Source: a virus. From it: a DNA stretch of 64,000 nucleotides. The notes under the pieces were generated by a model. That model saw only the letters and a program-made list of their open reading frames with translations. It had not been told where the DNA came from and made no database searches. Positions 30,130 to 40,500 of this stretch are shown one piece after another (position 1 is the stretch's first letter; every line of letters begins with the position of its first letter). The stretch spans positions 22,108 to 86,107 of the IMG/VR virus record IMGVR_UViG_3300036466_000273. The stretch is one strand, 5' to 3'. A program made the position numbers and the translations under genes.

Positions 30130-32553
30130 TTACTCCGTATATGAGATTGTTACGTTGCCGGCTGGATTAATAGGTCTGTAGAACAAAATTGAAGGAGTTT
30201 GCAAATTCTTAACTCCCGACCTATCTGCCTCAATAGTAAATTTAAAATAGCCCGCAGTTGTATAACCAGATACCAGCGCTTCCGTGACCTCATATGAAGT
30301 ACCTGTAGTCGTGCCAGAATCTACGGTTCCCAACAGTGTATCATTAGCATCATAAGCTTGTAAAGTATAGTTATATACTACTCCTGCTTCTAAATCCGTA
30401 GAATCTTCATCCCATGTTAGGGGGCGCTCTATCTCAGTTAATCTATTTCTATGTGACCAAGTTACATTAATAGGCCAACTAAAAAATCCAGCTAGATCAT
30501 CTAACATACCAGCTACTCTGAGATTAGCTGGGCGCAGAGGTTTATAATGCCTAGCAGAGGTTACTAAAGTCTGTTCTGGGGCATCTTCTGGCTCTAAAGT
30601 ATCTGCAATAGCTATAGTACCTATTTTTAGGTACGCAGTACTTCCTACTGAGAAAGCTCTATTATACACACCCAACCCATTTTTCCCAAATAGTATTACT
30701 ACAGTGTCTTTGGGATGATTTTTTGGGACAGTATCAAATAGTCCTCGTTCTACAACGATCGAAGAGCTTAATACTGACTTTAATAGTACTATCTCTGAGC
30801 CTCCTATCAAGGCATATGTGTCAGGTACAATACTATTGGGCTGATTTAACCAAGTTATATCCATATTAGAGGTAGACTTATAGACATCAAAATTTAACTT
30901 ACATCTAAAACTTTGAGAAGCATATACTGAATCAGAATAACTGCCTTGAGGATTTTTGAATACTGGATCTATTGAAATCGTATCCTGTGTAGAGGGGACT
31001 CCTGCACACATTACGTAACTTTGAGTGGGAGTAACACTATCAGAAACTGGTGTGCCTAATCTACTACCTATAATAAACTTAGGCATATCTTCTAGTATAT
31101 GAACGCTACAAGGAGCGGCATCTTGAGAAGGAGGCTGAAATATTGCCTGCCCAGTCTGAGAATACACAGCAGAAGAGTTAGAAAATACATCTTCTATACA
31201 CTCTAATCTCAGTTTGGAGTCGGATAAATCTCCATATTTAATAGAAACGACCCTAAGCACTATTTGATCAATACCATATCTAGGCCATGACATTAATATT
31301 GGGTCTCCAATAGATACCCTCATGCCGTCTAGGTTAGTTTCTAAAGTGGCTGTTGCTAAGTTAGTAGATAAGGACTGTAAATCTCTGCTTAATAATTTTT
31401 CAGCGGTATCCTTATGTGCTACAAGTGGGTATTCTAAGGTTTTAGAGATAGTGCGTCCAGCTTGTGCAACTAGTGCAATGTCAGAACGTGTTAAAGAAGA
31501 CTTTTCTCCAGTGTCACTATCCCAGAATTTAATTGTAAGAGTGTTAGGAGACTCCTCATATGTATTACGCTTAAAAGATTTTACTTCAATTATGTTATCT
31601 TCGTCAAAGACAGGTAGGTTGTCTATATCAAAGTCATCACGTATCAGTTTTAGTCTCAACTTACCGGTATGAATATCAGAAAATAGAAAGGCATCTATAT
31701 GATTAAGTAGATCTTTTATAAACTCTCCTATTTCTGCCTCTTGAGTCCACAGTGCACACATCCCAAAATTTTCAGAAGCTAATACTGAGTTTGCTGAATT
31801 AAAAGAAGCTACGTCTATATCATCTAATGTATACCCCAGCCCCCACTTTTCATTTAATATTATCTCTGCCAATAAGTTGGCTGGATTCATTGCTTGGATA
31901 CCATTGGGGAGGGTTATTACAGGGTTATTAAGGCCAGACCTATAATATATATTTCTGCCCCAAGCATGCCAAGGTCTTATCATATCACTATCCCCTACCC
32001 AAACATGTTCTAGTACTAGGGAAGCGACTCCTCTAAATGCAGGAATTCCGCCAGACCATGTGGTTGGAAGTTTACTAGCTAGGTAAGCATTAGGCATTTG
32101 ATTGGGGTTTCCATCATGGAATCTAAAAGTGCCCCCAATACCCCCGCCGGCATAAAAACCCCCAAAAAATGAGCTTCGCCACACATGTGCTGAAGTATCT
32201 GTGCCTATCCCATCCCCATAAGGGTCTCCCCAAAGAGCTCTACCATCTACCTCAATAGCTAGAAGTCTTTGCATATCATGACAGAGCGCTAAATGCATCC
32301 CTAGATAGTAGTTATAACCAACTGTTTGGTCTTCTTTCTCTTTTTCATAAACTCGTAAGTCCCCATACCACACAACATTAGGAGAGGTTACCTTTTTAGT
32401 ACCAAATAAAACAGGAATTTCTTTTCCAATTTCCGCCGTTGGTATATCTAATTGATCTAGCGATTTAGCAGCCATATGCACGCTAGCAGAAGGGGCTAGT
32501 ATTAGAGTTGCTATGACTGCTATGATTACTACTATAAGTAAGCCTAGACCCAT
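30130..32553 (-). CDS. tail tip central hub protein (J / phage-tail_3-like)
   Basis: The 807-residue protein has a hydrophobic N-terminal helix (LLIVVIIAVIATLILAP), then IGKEIPVLFGTKKV, a glycine-rich loop, NPANLLAEIILNEKWGLGY and a long beta-rich region, the pattern of putative phage tail proteins related to lambda J and GTA hubs. The C-terminal third has FN3-like strands (TWSHRNRLTEIERPLTWDED onwards). It probably closes the tail tube and contacts the receptor or fibres. The N-terminal hydrophobic segment may be used in membrane penetration. Confidence 0.7.
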   Translation of the reverse strand: MGLGLLIVVIIAVIATLILAPSASVHMAAKSLDQLDIPTAEIGKEIPVLFGTKKVTSPNVVWYGDLRVYEKEKEDQTVGYNYYLGMHLALCHDMQRLLAIEVDGRALWGDPYGDGIGTDTSAHVWRSSFFGGFYAGGGIGGTFRFHDGNPNQMPNAYLASKLPTTWSGGIPAFRGVASLVLEHVWVGDSDMIRPWHAWGRNIYYRSGLNNPVITLPNGIQAMNPANLLAEIILNEKWGLGYTLDDIDVASFNSANSVLASENFGMCALWTQEAEIGEFIKDLLNHIDAFLFSDIHTGKLRLKLIRDDFDIDNLPVFDEDNIIEVKSFKRNTYEESPNTLTIKFWDSDTGEKSSLTRSDIALVAQAGRTISKTLEYPLVAHKDTAEKLLSRDLQSLSTNLATATLETNLDGMRVSIGDPILMSWPRYGIDQIVLRVVSIKYGDLSDSKLRLECIEDVFSNSSAVYSQTGQAIFQPPSQDAAPCSVHILEDMPKFIIGSRLGTPVSDSVTPTQSYVMCAGVPSTQDTISIDPVFKNPQGSYSDSVYASQSFRCKLNFDVYKSTSNMDITWLNQPNSIVPDTYALIGGSEIVLLKSVLSSSIVVERGLFDTVPKNHPKDTVVILFGKNGLGVYNRAFSVGSTAYLKIGTIAIADTLEPEDAPEQTLVTSARHYKPLRPANLRVAGMLDDLAGFFSWPINVTWSHRNRLTEIERPLTWDEDSTDLEAGVVYNYTLQAYDANDTLLGTVDSGTTTGTSYEVTEALVSGYTTAGYFKFTIEADRSGVKNLQTPSILFYRPINPAGNVTISYTE

Positions 32554-32556
32554 AAG

Positions 32557-33372
32557 TTATCTCCTAATTGATGAGAGGAAAGGGTTTTTATTCGGAACCC
32601 AGTTAAATGCTAAATAGTTAAGTATATTATTAAACCTGCCCGAGCATGTTTGAGGTGTTTTATCACACCCCGGATATAAAAATATTGTATCCCCAAAACT
32701 AACATCATACAAGGGTCTTGCTAGGTATAAAGTATTTCCTACATGGTTCGTTATAAACGAAGTTTTGTACTGCAATGGAATTTCTGCAATTCCCCCAGTA
32801 AAATATCCGTCAGTATAAGTATTTTGTACTTCAATATGAGTATTACTTATTACTGAAGCTATGATTTCTTCTTGCTCAAACTCTACTTTACTAACTCCGC
32901 AACCTTGCCCATATACTAGGTGTTGGCAAACAAATTCATATCTAATACCTAAGCCTGACATAGAGATAGATGATAAAATAGGTTCACAATGGATATCCGC
33001 TACAGTATTTTTAGGTTCTACAGATACAATTCTTCCTTTCCACATAACTAAAGCTTCCGAGATATTATTAGTTCTATGTAGCTTCTTTATAGTAAGGGTG
33101 GTGCGCATTTCAGGGGTAAAATGTAGTAATTCATTAACTAATGTGTTAGATATTGGAAGTGTAATAGTTATAGGTACCTTAAGTACATCATCAGTAGTAT
33201 CAATCTTACTTCTGGAAATAGGCTCGGCTTCATAAAAATCATTACTCCCTACGGGGGTAAATCCTTCTCTAGCTGAAGTTATCTTATATCTCCATAGGTC
33301 TGAGCGACTAAACTCATATAGTTCTACCGGTTCTCCACTATGTACACTATACTCATCAGATGCAAAGCTCAT
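32557..33372 (-). CDS. tail tip protein, phage BR0599 / DUF2163-like
   Basis: The 271-residue protein has an N-terminal beta domain (GEPVELYEFSRSDLWRYKIT) and a C-terminal Cys-rich signature: CQHLVYGQGCGVSK, then LYPGCDKTPQTCSGRFNN and YLAFNWVPNKNPF. The GCDKTxxTC pattern is typical of the BR0599/DUF2163 tail-assembly family, and two disulfides or a metal site are possible. It is transcribed between the 622-residue tip protein and the hub, as in other siphoviruses with this tip type. Confidence 0.72.
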   Translation of the reverse strand: MSFASDEYSVHSGEPVELYEFSRSDLWRYKITSAREGFTPVGSNDFYEAEPISRSKIDTTDDVLKVPITITLPISNTLVNELLHFTPEMRTTLTIKKLHRTNNISEALVMWKGRIVSVEPKNTVADIHCEPILSSISMSGLGIRYEFVCQHLVYGQGCGVSKVEFEQEEIIASVISNTHIEVQNTYTDGYFTGGIAEIPLQYKTSFITNHVGNTLYLARPLYDVSFGDTIFLYPGCDKTPQTCSGRFNNILNYLAFNWVPNKNPFLSSIRR

Positions 33373-35240
33373 TATTCAGGTACCTCCATTATCTCTATTG
33401 AAACTTCCGCTACGTTACTATTCTCATATTTAAATTTTATTTTATCAGAGTTTAACCTTACAAAATCCAATACACAAACCATGTAGATGGTTTCTGGATT
33501 TGTATCTTTAGTTAAAGCAGTCTCTAAGAAAAGCTGTTCCTCAGTTTCTGAATTAATATCTATAGAAGTAACAGTATTAAACTGATAAGACCCGTCTTTA
33601 TACCCAATAAGAATATGCGTAAGGCCTCCTTGTAACTTAGATACATCTATTGCTCTTATATTAAGAGAAGTTTCCCCTGAAATGTGATACCCAGTTACAA
33701 TAAAATCCTTATTCCAAGTAGGTAAGAAGAAAGGTTTTTGTTTTCCTCTTAAGCTAAATAACCAAGATTTCCAATCCCAAATATCCTTCTTATTAGTAAG
33801 AAGTTTTTGTAGAACTCTGGTCTTATAAGGGAAATCTTGTGCAGTATCGTAAACAATTCTACCTTGCTCATTATCTACCTTTGTATGGAATATTTTTAAT
33901 TTTTCATTCCAAGAAGAAGTAGTTGCTGTGCTGTCTAATAGGACTTGGTATCCCTTGTATACTGGGAAAGAGATCAGTCTTGGTCTATCATCCAAGTCTA
34001 AGGGAACGAACTCAACCTTAACTTCAGACCAGTCCCGCAAAGTACCACGAGAAGTTTTAATCCCTTCGGGTATATTAGCAGCTCTTACAGGAAATAATAA
34101 AGCATTACTCCAAGATAGAGCAGTAGCAGGGAATATTGATATAGAAGTAGACGTAACCTCAGTAACTTGGTATGCCACCATCTTAGACTCATTTTCATAT
34201 AAAGCTATATTAGAAGATTCTTTTATCCAAGTCCTATCTAAGTCCAGAGATACATTAATCGTCATATCTCCAGAACCAACATTTACAGTATGAAATTCGT
34301 TCCATACCGGGAAAGACCAAGTATTTATGCCCCAATTACGAATTTTATTACTAATATTCATTAATTGGTCTGCATGAACAGTGTGAGTAAACTCGATTAT
34401 CTCCCTAGGCTTATCTCGCAGGGCAACCCGCTGCTCTCCTTTTCGAGTTTTCATTACATCTGTTTTCCACTCAAATTGTTCTGAAAATTTTCTATTAGGT
34501 TGAAATTTCCATAATACTGAGCGACTACCAGAAAACCCTAATATAGAACTGGTGTCGTTATCATATACTAAAGTATATGATCCATTAATAGTACTAGGGC
34601 CATCACTTGTTGCTACAAAAACAGGATTAATTGAGCGTAAGAATGGCAATACTTGAGGTATATTTACCCCATAGAACTGTGTACCTTCAGCTCCGTCAGC
34701 CTGAATCTCAACTACTGATACATCCTCAAAATAGGCGTTCCAAAGCTCTAAATCATAGGTAGCATCATTAATGATAGTGCCAAGAGAGATATTGGAAGGA
34801 ATTAGATGAACTCTATAATAGAAATCATCCATAAAAGAAATAGCTTTTTCAGCATTGACCGTAGGATGGGCATACCCCCTATCCCACAGCTCATCTTTTG
34901 AATAGGTTCCAGTGAGTACTTCCATACTAGGAACATAAATATCTGAGTAGTTATATTCCTTAGTTAGAGGTAAAAGATCACTATTTGAAAAAGTTTCAGG
35001 CGGTTGAACTGGGGAAATAGCTATATAGGCTATCCCATTATTATACCTAGTGTTTACTACAGCGGTAGCAGAACCGTAAGTAATTACCGTTTCTGATGAT
35101 AGCTCTGTCTTATCAATGGTAGGGGTAGGGCTCCCTGAATTGAAGGCAAGTACTGTTTCTGTGGGTTCTTGTGTTATAGGGGTACGCAATACAGAGCCAA
35201 AACTTACCACAACAGGTCTAGCGGTTAAGGCGTCAGCCAT
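33372..35240 (-). CDS. large tail tip virion protein, family unnamed
   Basis: The 622-residue beta-rich protein follows the small fibre-type protein and precedes the DUF2163-like protein. It has repeated Trp-containing segments (WEWKTDV-like FEWKTDVMKTRKGEQRVAL, WGINTWSFPVWNEF, WSFSLRGKQKPFFLPTWN in part) typical of distal-tail and baseplate proteins of marine siphophages. No enzymatic motif is visible. It overlaps the next gene by one base. It is probably a ring or collar of the tail tip. Confidence 0.55.
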   Translation of the reverse strand: MADALTARPVVVSFGSVLRTPITQEPTETVLAFNSGSPTPTIDKTELSSETVITYGSATAVVNTRYNNGIAYIAISPVQPPETFSNSDLLPLTKEYNYSDIYVPSMEVLTGTYSKDELWDRGYAHPTVNAEKAISFMDDFYYRVHLIPSNISLGTIINDATYDLELWNAYFEDVSVVEIQADGAEGTQFYGVNIPQVLPFLRSINPVFVATSDGPSTINGSYTLVYDNDTSSILGFSGSRSVLWKFQPNRKFSEQFEWKTDVMKTRKGEQRVALRDKPREIIEFTHTVHADQLMNISNKIRNWGINTWSFPVWNEFHTVNVGSGDMTINVSLDLDRTWIKESSNIALYENESKMVAYQVTEVTSTSISIFPATALSWSNALLFPVRAANIPEGIKTSRGTLRDWSEVKVEFVPLDLDDRPRLISFPVYKGYQVLLDSTATTSSWNEKLKIFHTKVDNEQGRIVYDTAQDFPYKTRVLQKLLTNKKDIWDWKSWLFSLRGKQKPFFLPTWNKDFIVTGYHISGETSLNIRAIDVSKLQGGLTHILIGYKDGSYQFNTVTSIDINSETEEQLFLETALTKDTNPETIYMVCVLDFVRLNSDKIKFKYENSNVAEVSIEIMEVPE

Positions 35241-35249
35241 GTTGCCTCC

Positions 35250-35654
35250 TTACGTAACAATTATCGATAAGGCGCCTGGGCTAAAGATAGGAGCCGGGTC
35301 ACCTGCCAATATCTCCTTAGAAACCGCCAGTGTGTCTAATATGAGTAGGTTTCCTAGATCATCATAGATGCCGTATCCTAGTACCGTGCCCCAATCTTCC
35401 ACAGGAGTGGGGAATATAATAGCAATATCATTAGTAGTGGTTCCGTCCCCACTGACAGGGGCACTCCAATAAGTAGCCCCAGGTCCTGCATCTGCTCTAG
35501 CGTAGCTAGGGGCGGAAGGCTCCGCACCCCCTACTCCGTCCTCGCCTGGCATGGTCAAAAATAACGCAACCTTTAAGGCTGTAGGTTGATGAATAGTACC
35601 AGACCTAAATAAAAGTTCTATACATAAATTCTCTAAATAATTTGATGCACTCAT
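35250..35654 (-). CDS. small tail protein, Gp80-like family
   Basis: The 134-residue product matches a common phage tail-fibre-type fold: YLENLCIELLFRSG, ALKVALFLTMPGE, PSYARADAG, IAIIFPTPVEDWGTVLGYGIYD, and a hydrophobic C-terminus SPGALSIIVT. The order helix, ALFT, SYAR, FP...WG is characteristic. It probably sits on the tail tip as a fibre connector. It shares a base with the next upstream gene. Confidence 0.62.
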   Translation of the reverse strand: MSASNYLENLCIELLFRSGTIHQPTALKVALFLTMPGEDGVGGAEPSAPSYARADAGPGATYWSAPVSGDGTTTNDIAIIFPTPVEDWGTVLGYGIYDDLGNLLILDTLAVSKEILAGDPAPIFSPGALSIIVT

Positions 35655-36592
35655 TAGTCCTCCTTAAGGATTGCAACTCCATACGCTCTACTATTATAAA
35701 TTGGAATCATCATCCAATTATCAGAACCGTACGTAACTATATCTCTAGGACTTAGATTATCTATTCTAACTGCCCGTAAATTTGGAACATGACCCCCATA
35801 CTTCCAAGTACCCTCACTAGTCCTGAAGAATATATAGTATGGGAATAACATAGTAGTGCCGTTGAACCTGTTGGGGGTATTACTCAATAATTGATGCATG
35901 ATTGAGTAGCACCGAGTATAGTAGGAACTAGTATCAACGCGCTCCCAACATACCGAACTGGTTGCTGTTCCGCCCCAAGTATTATGTGGATAAGATCTAG
36001 ATACTAGAGACCATCCTTCTGCGTTTGGGGTCTTCATATTCGACTCAAGCATCCGTACCCAGGCCCCATAAAAACCATTAGAGGAAGCGTATAGATTCGC
36101 ATCAAATAAGGCTGAGTTATTATACCGATCTTGGGTATCGTATCTATCACTATCATAATAATCTGTGCAATGCCCAAAAGTAAACTCCCCGCCTATATAG
36201 TTAGCAGGCTTATAAAGTTTACCAAACCCCATAGTAACAAAATCAGTTTCAGTACGCTCCACTACTATATAAATATTATCATTGGTAGAATAGGAGAAGA
36301 AATGGTACCTATTTAAATTTTGATAATGGTGTGTTCTAGAACCGTATGGGCTAGTAGTAGAAAAATCTGAAGATAAAGATCCTATAATACGAAATGCAAA
36401 TGCGTTAGTGTAAGACGTAGTATTACTGGTGTAAGTATCTTCATTGTACATACGTACATAATACCCGTTCTTACCAATACGAAGCTCTTCCGATTCATGG
36501 AGCAAAACAGTCCACCCATTTGCTTCAACAAAGGCTCTTAAACTATTAAAAAACCCGGGAATATCGCTTATATTATCTGTTTGGTATGCCAT
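35654..36592 (-). CDS. virion protein with aromatic-rich beta fold (paralog-like pair, member 2)
   Basis: The 312-residue protein starts FFNSLRAFVEANGWTVL and is unusually rich in Tyr, Ser, Thr and Asn, with blocks such as YHFFSYSTNDNIYIVVER and DRYNNSALFDANLYASSNGF. Its layout (N-terminal helix, then beta-rich Tyr-rich body of about 300 residues) is shared with the next gene upstream, so the two are probably paralogs or partners. Such proteins are found at the tail tip in marine siphophages. Function is not known. Confidence 0.5.
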   Translation of the reverse strand: MAYQTDNISDIPGFFNSLRAFVEANGWTVLLHESEELRIGKNGYYVRMYNEDTYTSNTTSYTNAFAFRIIGSLSSDFSTTSPYGSRTHHYQNLNRYHFFSYSTNDNIYIVVERTETDFVTMGFGKLYKPANYIGGEFTFGHCTDYYDSDRYDTQDRYNNSALFDANLYASSNGFYGAWVRMLESNMKTPNAEGWSLVSRSYPHNTWGGTATSSVCWERVDTSSYYTRCYSIMHQLLSNTPNRFNGTTMLFPYYIFFRTSEGTWKYGGHVPNLRAVRIDNLSPRDIVTYGSDNWMMIPIYNSRAYGVAILKED

Positions 36593-37509
36593 TATTGTAA
36601 CCTCACTGCCATAAAACTTCTTCCACCAGTATTTAAACCCTCTTGAGCTATTAAGTAATTTACTCCGTCAATCATAATAATTGACTCTGATACTTGATTA
36701 AGCCCTGGGGGATAAAATACTCCATCTAATTCCCCAAATACTGCATTTTTATAGTAATCCCTACCAGATGAATCCCCATAGTCCCTAGAACAAAGCACAT
36801 AAGGAAAAACATAAGATTCACCACTATCATAAGGCACAAGAAGTCCTAAAAATTCTTCACAAGAACTATCATACAAGGAGGCTTCTCTAGGGAAGCAGAA
36901 AAAATCGAAGTTAGAAGTATCTTCATTATCATACCCTAGCCAACTATTATCGGGGGTATACAACCAAGCATTATTTTCGGAAGTATTTCGATAAGTAAAA
37001 CAGGTACCGGCAGTACTTGTATAAGATAATGGTGCATCATATTCTGCCCCTATAAGTAAAGGGAGAGGATACTGCGAAGGGGTGGCATATGGATGAAATT
37101 TTCCTAAATAACACGAGCGCATCCCTGTGTTTACTTTTGCGAATACCATCACTCTTTGACCGTTAGCTACGAACCAATAAGGGGTATCATTATTCCAGAA
37201 AGCAGTATATACATCATAGGGGGTGGTGCCAGGTGACTGGCCCCACCCATCAGTATCTCTCCAACCGGCAGAACCTCTAAATGCCCAACAGTAATAATTA
37301 CTAGATATATTTTGCAGAGTTCTAATCTGAATATAGATATTCTCAGTTCCTGTTAATCCAGGAGCTCTAAAATACCTAGTAGTCCCATCTTTCTTTAAAA
37401 GTTGCCATTGCTCCCCCGTACTTACTAGATCAACATTAGTGGTTAAAAATACCTCTAATCTATCCAACAAGTCTAGGTAGTCAGTGGCTATACCGATTTC
37501 TACAGCCAT
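36592..37509 (-). CDS. virion protein with aromatic-rich beta fold (paralog-like pair, member 1)
   Basis: The 305-residue protein starts with an N-terminal helix (LDLLDRLEVFLTTNVDLV), then GEQWQLLKKDGTTRYF and IQIRTLQNISSNYYCWAFRG, with many Trp, Tyr and Ser residues. It lies between tape measure and its relative at 35654 and shares single-base stop-start overlaps with both. Probably a tail-tip protein. No enzyme motif is visible. Confidence 0.5.
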   Translation of the reverse strand: MAVEIGIATDYLDLLDRLEVFLTTNVDLVSTGEQWQLLKKDGTTRYFRAPGLTGTENIYIQIRTLQNISSNYYCWAFRGSAGWRDTDGWGQSPGTTPYDVYTAFWNNDTPYWFVANGQRVMVFAKVNTGMRSCYLGKFHPYATPSQYPLPLLIGAEYDAPLSYTSTAGTCFTYRNTSENNAWLYTPDNSWLGYDNEDTSNFDFFCFPREASLYDSSCEEFLGLLVPYDSGESYVFPYVLCSRDYGDSSGRDYYKNAVFGELDGVFYPPGLNQVSESIIMIDGVNYLIAQEGLNTGGRSFMAVRLQ

Positions 37510-40500
37510 TAAATTGCTCCTTTGTTTCTGCGAACTATGTTAACAATAGCATTTTCACCATCCGCAGTAGAAATATAATCAGATACGATGCTAGGGTCTA
37601 AAACATTAATAATATTAGGTGAGCCACTGGTAGGTTCTTTTTTAGTACTTTCCTTATTCTCAGGGTACTCACTAATATTTTTAATATTAGTATTAGTTAC
37701 ATTTTGAGTAGTTGAGCTACCCCTTATTAGTCCCCCAACGGCGTATTTTTGTTCTGATACCGATAACTGACGATTATTTAATTTATTCATAAAGTCACTG
37801 CCATAATAATCTACAGTGTCTCGACTCATCATGTACTCCCCAGGGGTAGCTGCAATCGTGACATTGTCAGCTTTGCGACCTCTTTTCAAGCCTTGAATCT
37901 CACCACCCTCAGCGTATGCAGGTTGCTGTTGTTTGATAGCTGCTACTTGAGCCATACCTGAAGCAATAGCCGCTGCTGCAGCTGCAGCACCCAACGCAGG
38001 CCCAACATAAGGAATACTAGCCATAGATGAGAAAGCTTTGGTTGCACTGTTATATGTACTAACAGTCGCTTCTACAATAGCAAAGGCTTTATAAGCTTCC
38101 CAAGCCTTTCGGTTTTCAATTAATCCGGCATCCATTATACTTTTAATTGAAGCTGCCATACTACCAGCGAAGGAACCAACAGCTGAAGTTCTAGCGTTAA
38201 ATAAGGCTTCAGATTGTTCCGCATAAAGCCTTTCACGCTCTAGAGCTTGTTCCTGTTGAACCATTTCCATTTCAGCCCTAGATGCCCCATACTCTTCTAG
38301 TAGTTGGAGTTGTCTAGCATGTTGTTCTTTCATTGCGATAATCTGAGGCTGCTCATCAACAGATTTAAATAGTGCTTGTCCCTGGAATAAGGTATCCTCA
38401 TCAGGAGCTGACCCTTTAATAGTTGCTCTCATTTCTTCAGGGTCTCTAATACCTTGGCGAGTAGTCTCTATTTTAGACATAGCAGATTCATACTCTGGGG
38501 TACCAGGTTTTAAGTTTTCTTTCACTTTCTTTGCAATACTATCAAGTTCCTTAGTTTTCTTAATAGAATCAACAATAGCTGAAGTGAGGTCATTAGAAGC
38601 CCCAATACTATCAAGCGAAGAGGAAAGAGCAGTAGATATTGACGAATCAAGGCCATCTAAACTATCTGTAATCTTAGTTACAGTATCCTCATACTCGCCA
38701 ACTAGTTTTCTTTCTTCTATTTCTAAGTTATTAATAGCAGTTTTAGTTTGTAAATCAAGCGCCCTAGTTTGGGCTTCTCTAGCACTCTCTAAAGTATCTA
38801 AATATGAGGTATCTAAGGTGCCGTTAGCTTCAATATTTAATAACTTAAATTTATGAGCGAGTAAGTCATACTCTGCATCAATCATACCCTTTTTAATCTT
38901 AGCTTCTTGGGTAATTGTAGCAATACGCTCTTCTTTTATCTCCCTAAAAACATCTAACTCTTGATAAACAGCCAGTCCTGTACCGCCTGCATCAATAGTA
39001 GCTGCACTTAATCGATACTCTAGTAGTGCATTTAGGCGTTCTCTCGTTGCAGAAGCTAATTTGTCTTCTGCCCCTAATTGAAGCTGTCTAATATTTAATA
39101 AAGCTTTTTCTTTTGCAAGAAGTTTATCACTATTATCACTTAGTTTTCTACTTATTTCGCTTCTTTCAGCTACAAGCTCTTTTATTTTTCTTGCAGTATC
39201 TTCCGAAGCTTCCTCTAGTCTCAAAATCTTTAATTTACTGTCAACCAGAGAACGTTGTTCTAAGAGCATTTTATCCTGTATTGAAAAATATTCCCCAATA
39301 CTTGAAACATCATACTCCATAGACTTTTTTAAATCTTTTAACTGGTTTTTATAAATCTTTACTTGATAGCCAGATTCTGCAGTTGCTTCTGAAGTACTTT
39401 TCCATAATGCTAATAAAGCGGAAAGCCCTTCATACATATCGCCATTCTCAGATAGCTCTTTTGCAGCAGATTTTAAATTATCACTAAGTTTAGAAACTAG
39501 AGCTCTTTCATGCTCTTCACTAACGTCTTTAAAGCTATTTACGATTGACTCTAAGTTTGAAATAGTTTCTTGGAAAGGGGCTTTATCAATGTCTAATGCA
39601 GATTCTATAGAATACCCATAGTTCTCTGCAGACTCAGCTAAACTATCAAGGTTACCTTTAGCTGCTACTAAATCTCTGTTTAAAGCGAGTGCATACTCTA
39701 CTAATAATTTTTTATTTTCATCTGAAATTAGTGGGTCTTCTAGGGCTTCAGAAATACTGCGTAAAGCTGTAATATCACCTTTTAAAGCCGTAGCTAAAGC
39801 ACTACTAGAAGATTCCACGCTAATGATTGCGGAATCTATAACTTTCCTGATAGCAGTAATAGCAGAAGTACTATACGCTTCTAAATTTTTTGTCTCTTTA
39901 CGAATTTCTGCCAGTTGTTGCGCGTATAGAAAAGCCCAGTTAGACCCAAATAGTTTAGTATGTTTATTAATTATATCTTGTGCATCATCTCCACCCTTTT
40001 TCAAGATTTCAATTTCCTGGGTAGTTAAATGTTCTGCATATTTAAGTAACTTCTCTCTCTGCTCTACTGTAGCTTCTAAGTCTTGTTCCCGTTCGGCTTC
40101 TACTATTTTAGAGATTCCAGAAGTAATTTGATTTAAAATACCCACCTGAGTATTTAAGGTAGCAATATATCTATCTACAGAACCTTCGGCTAAGGTGTTA
40201 AGCTTGTCCTGAAGTTGGCTTGCTGCCTCATCGATATCTTTAAAGCTATCGACTATTTCTGAGGCGGTTTTAGTTAGTTTATCTGGTTTTGTTAACCACT
40301 TAAAAGCACTATAAAGAGCAGAACCTGCTGAAATTGCCAAACCAATGAGAGGCATCGCAGACAGCAAGGCGGTGCCAAAAGCTTTCACGCTTACAGTCGC
40401 GGCGTACCACACAATTTTTACTCTACCCATAATTCCAATTGAAAGATTTTGTGCTGCAGCATTCGCATATATTCTTGCAGTATTAGCATCTATAGCTGCT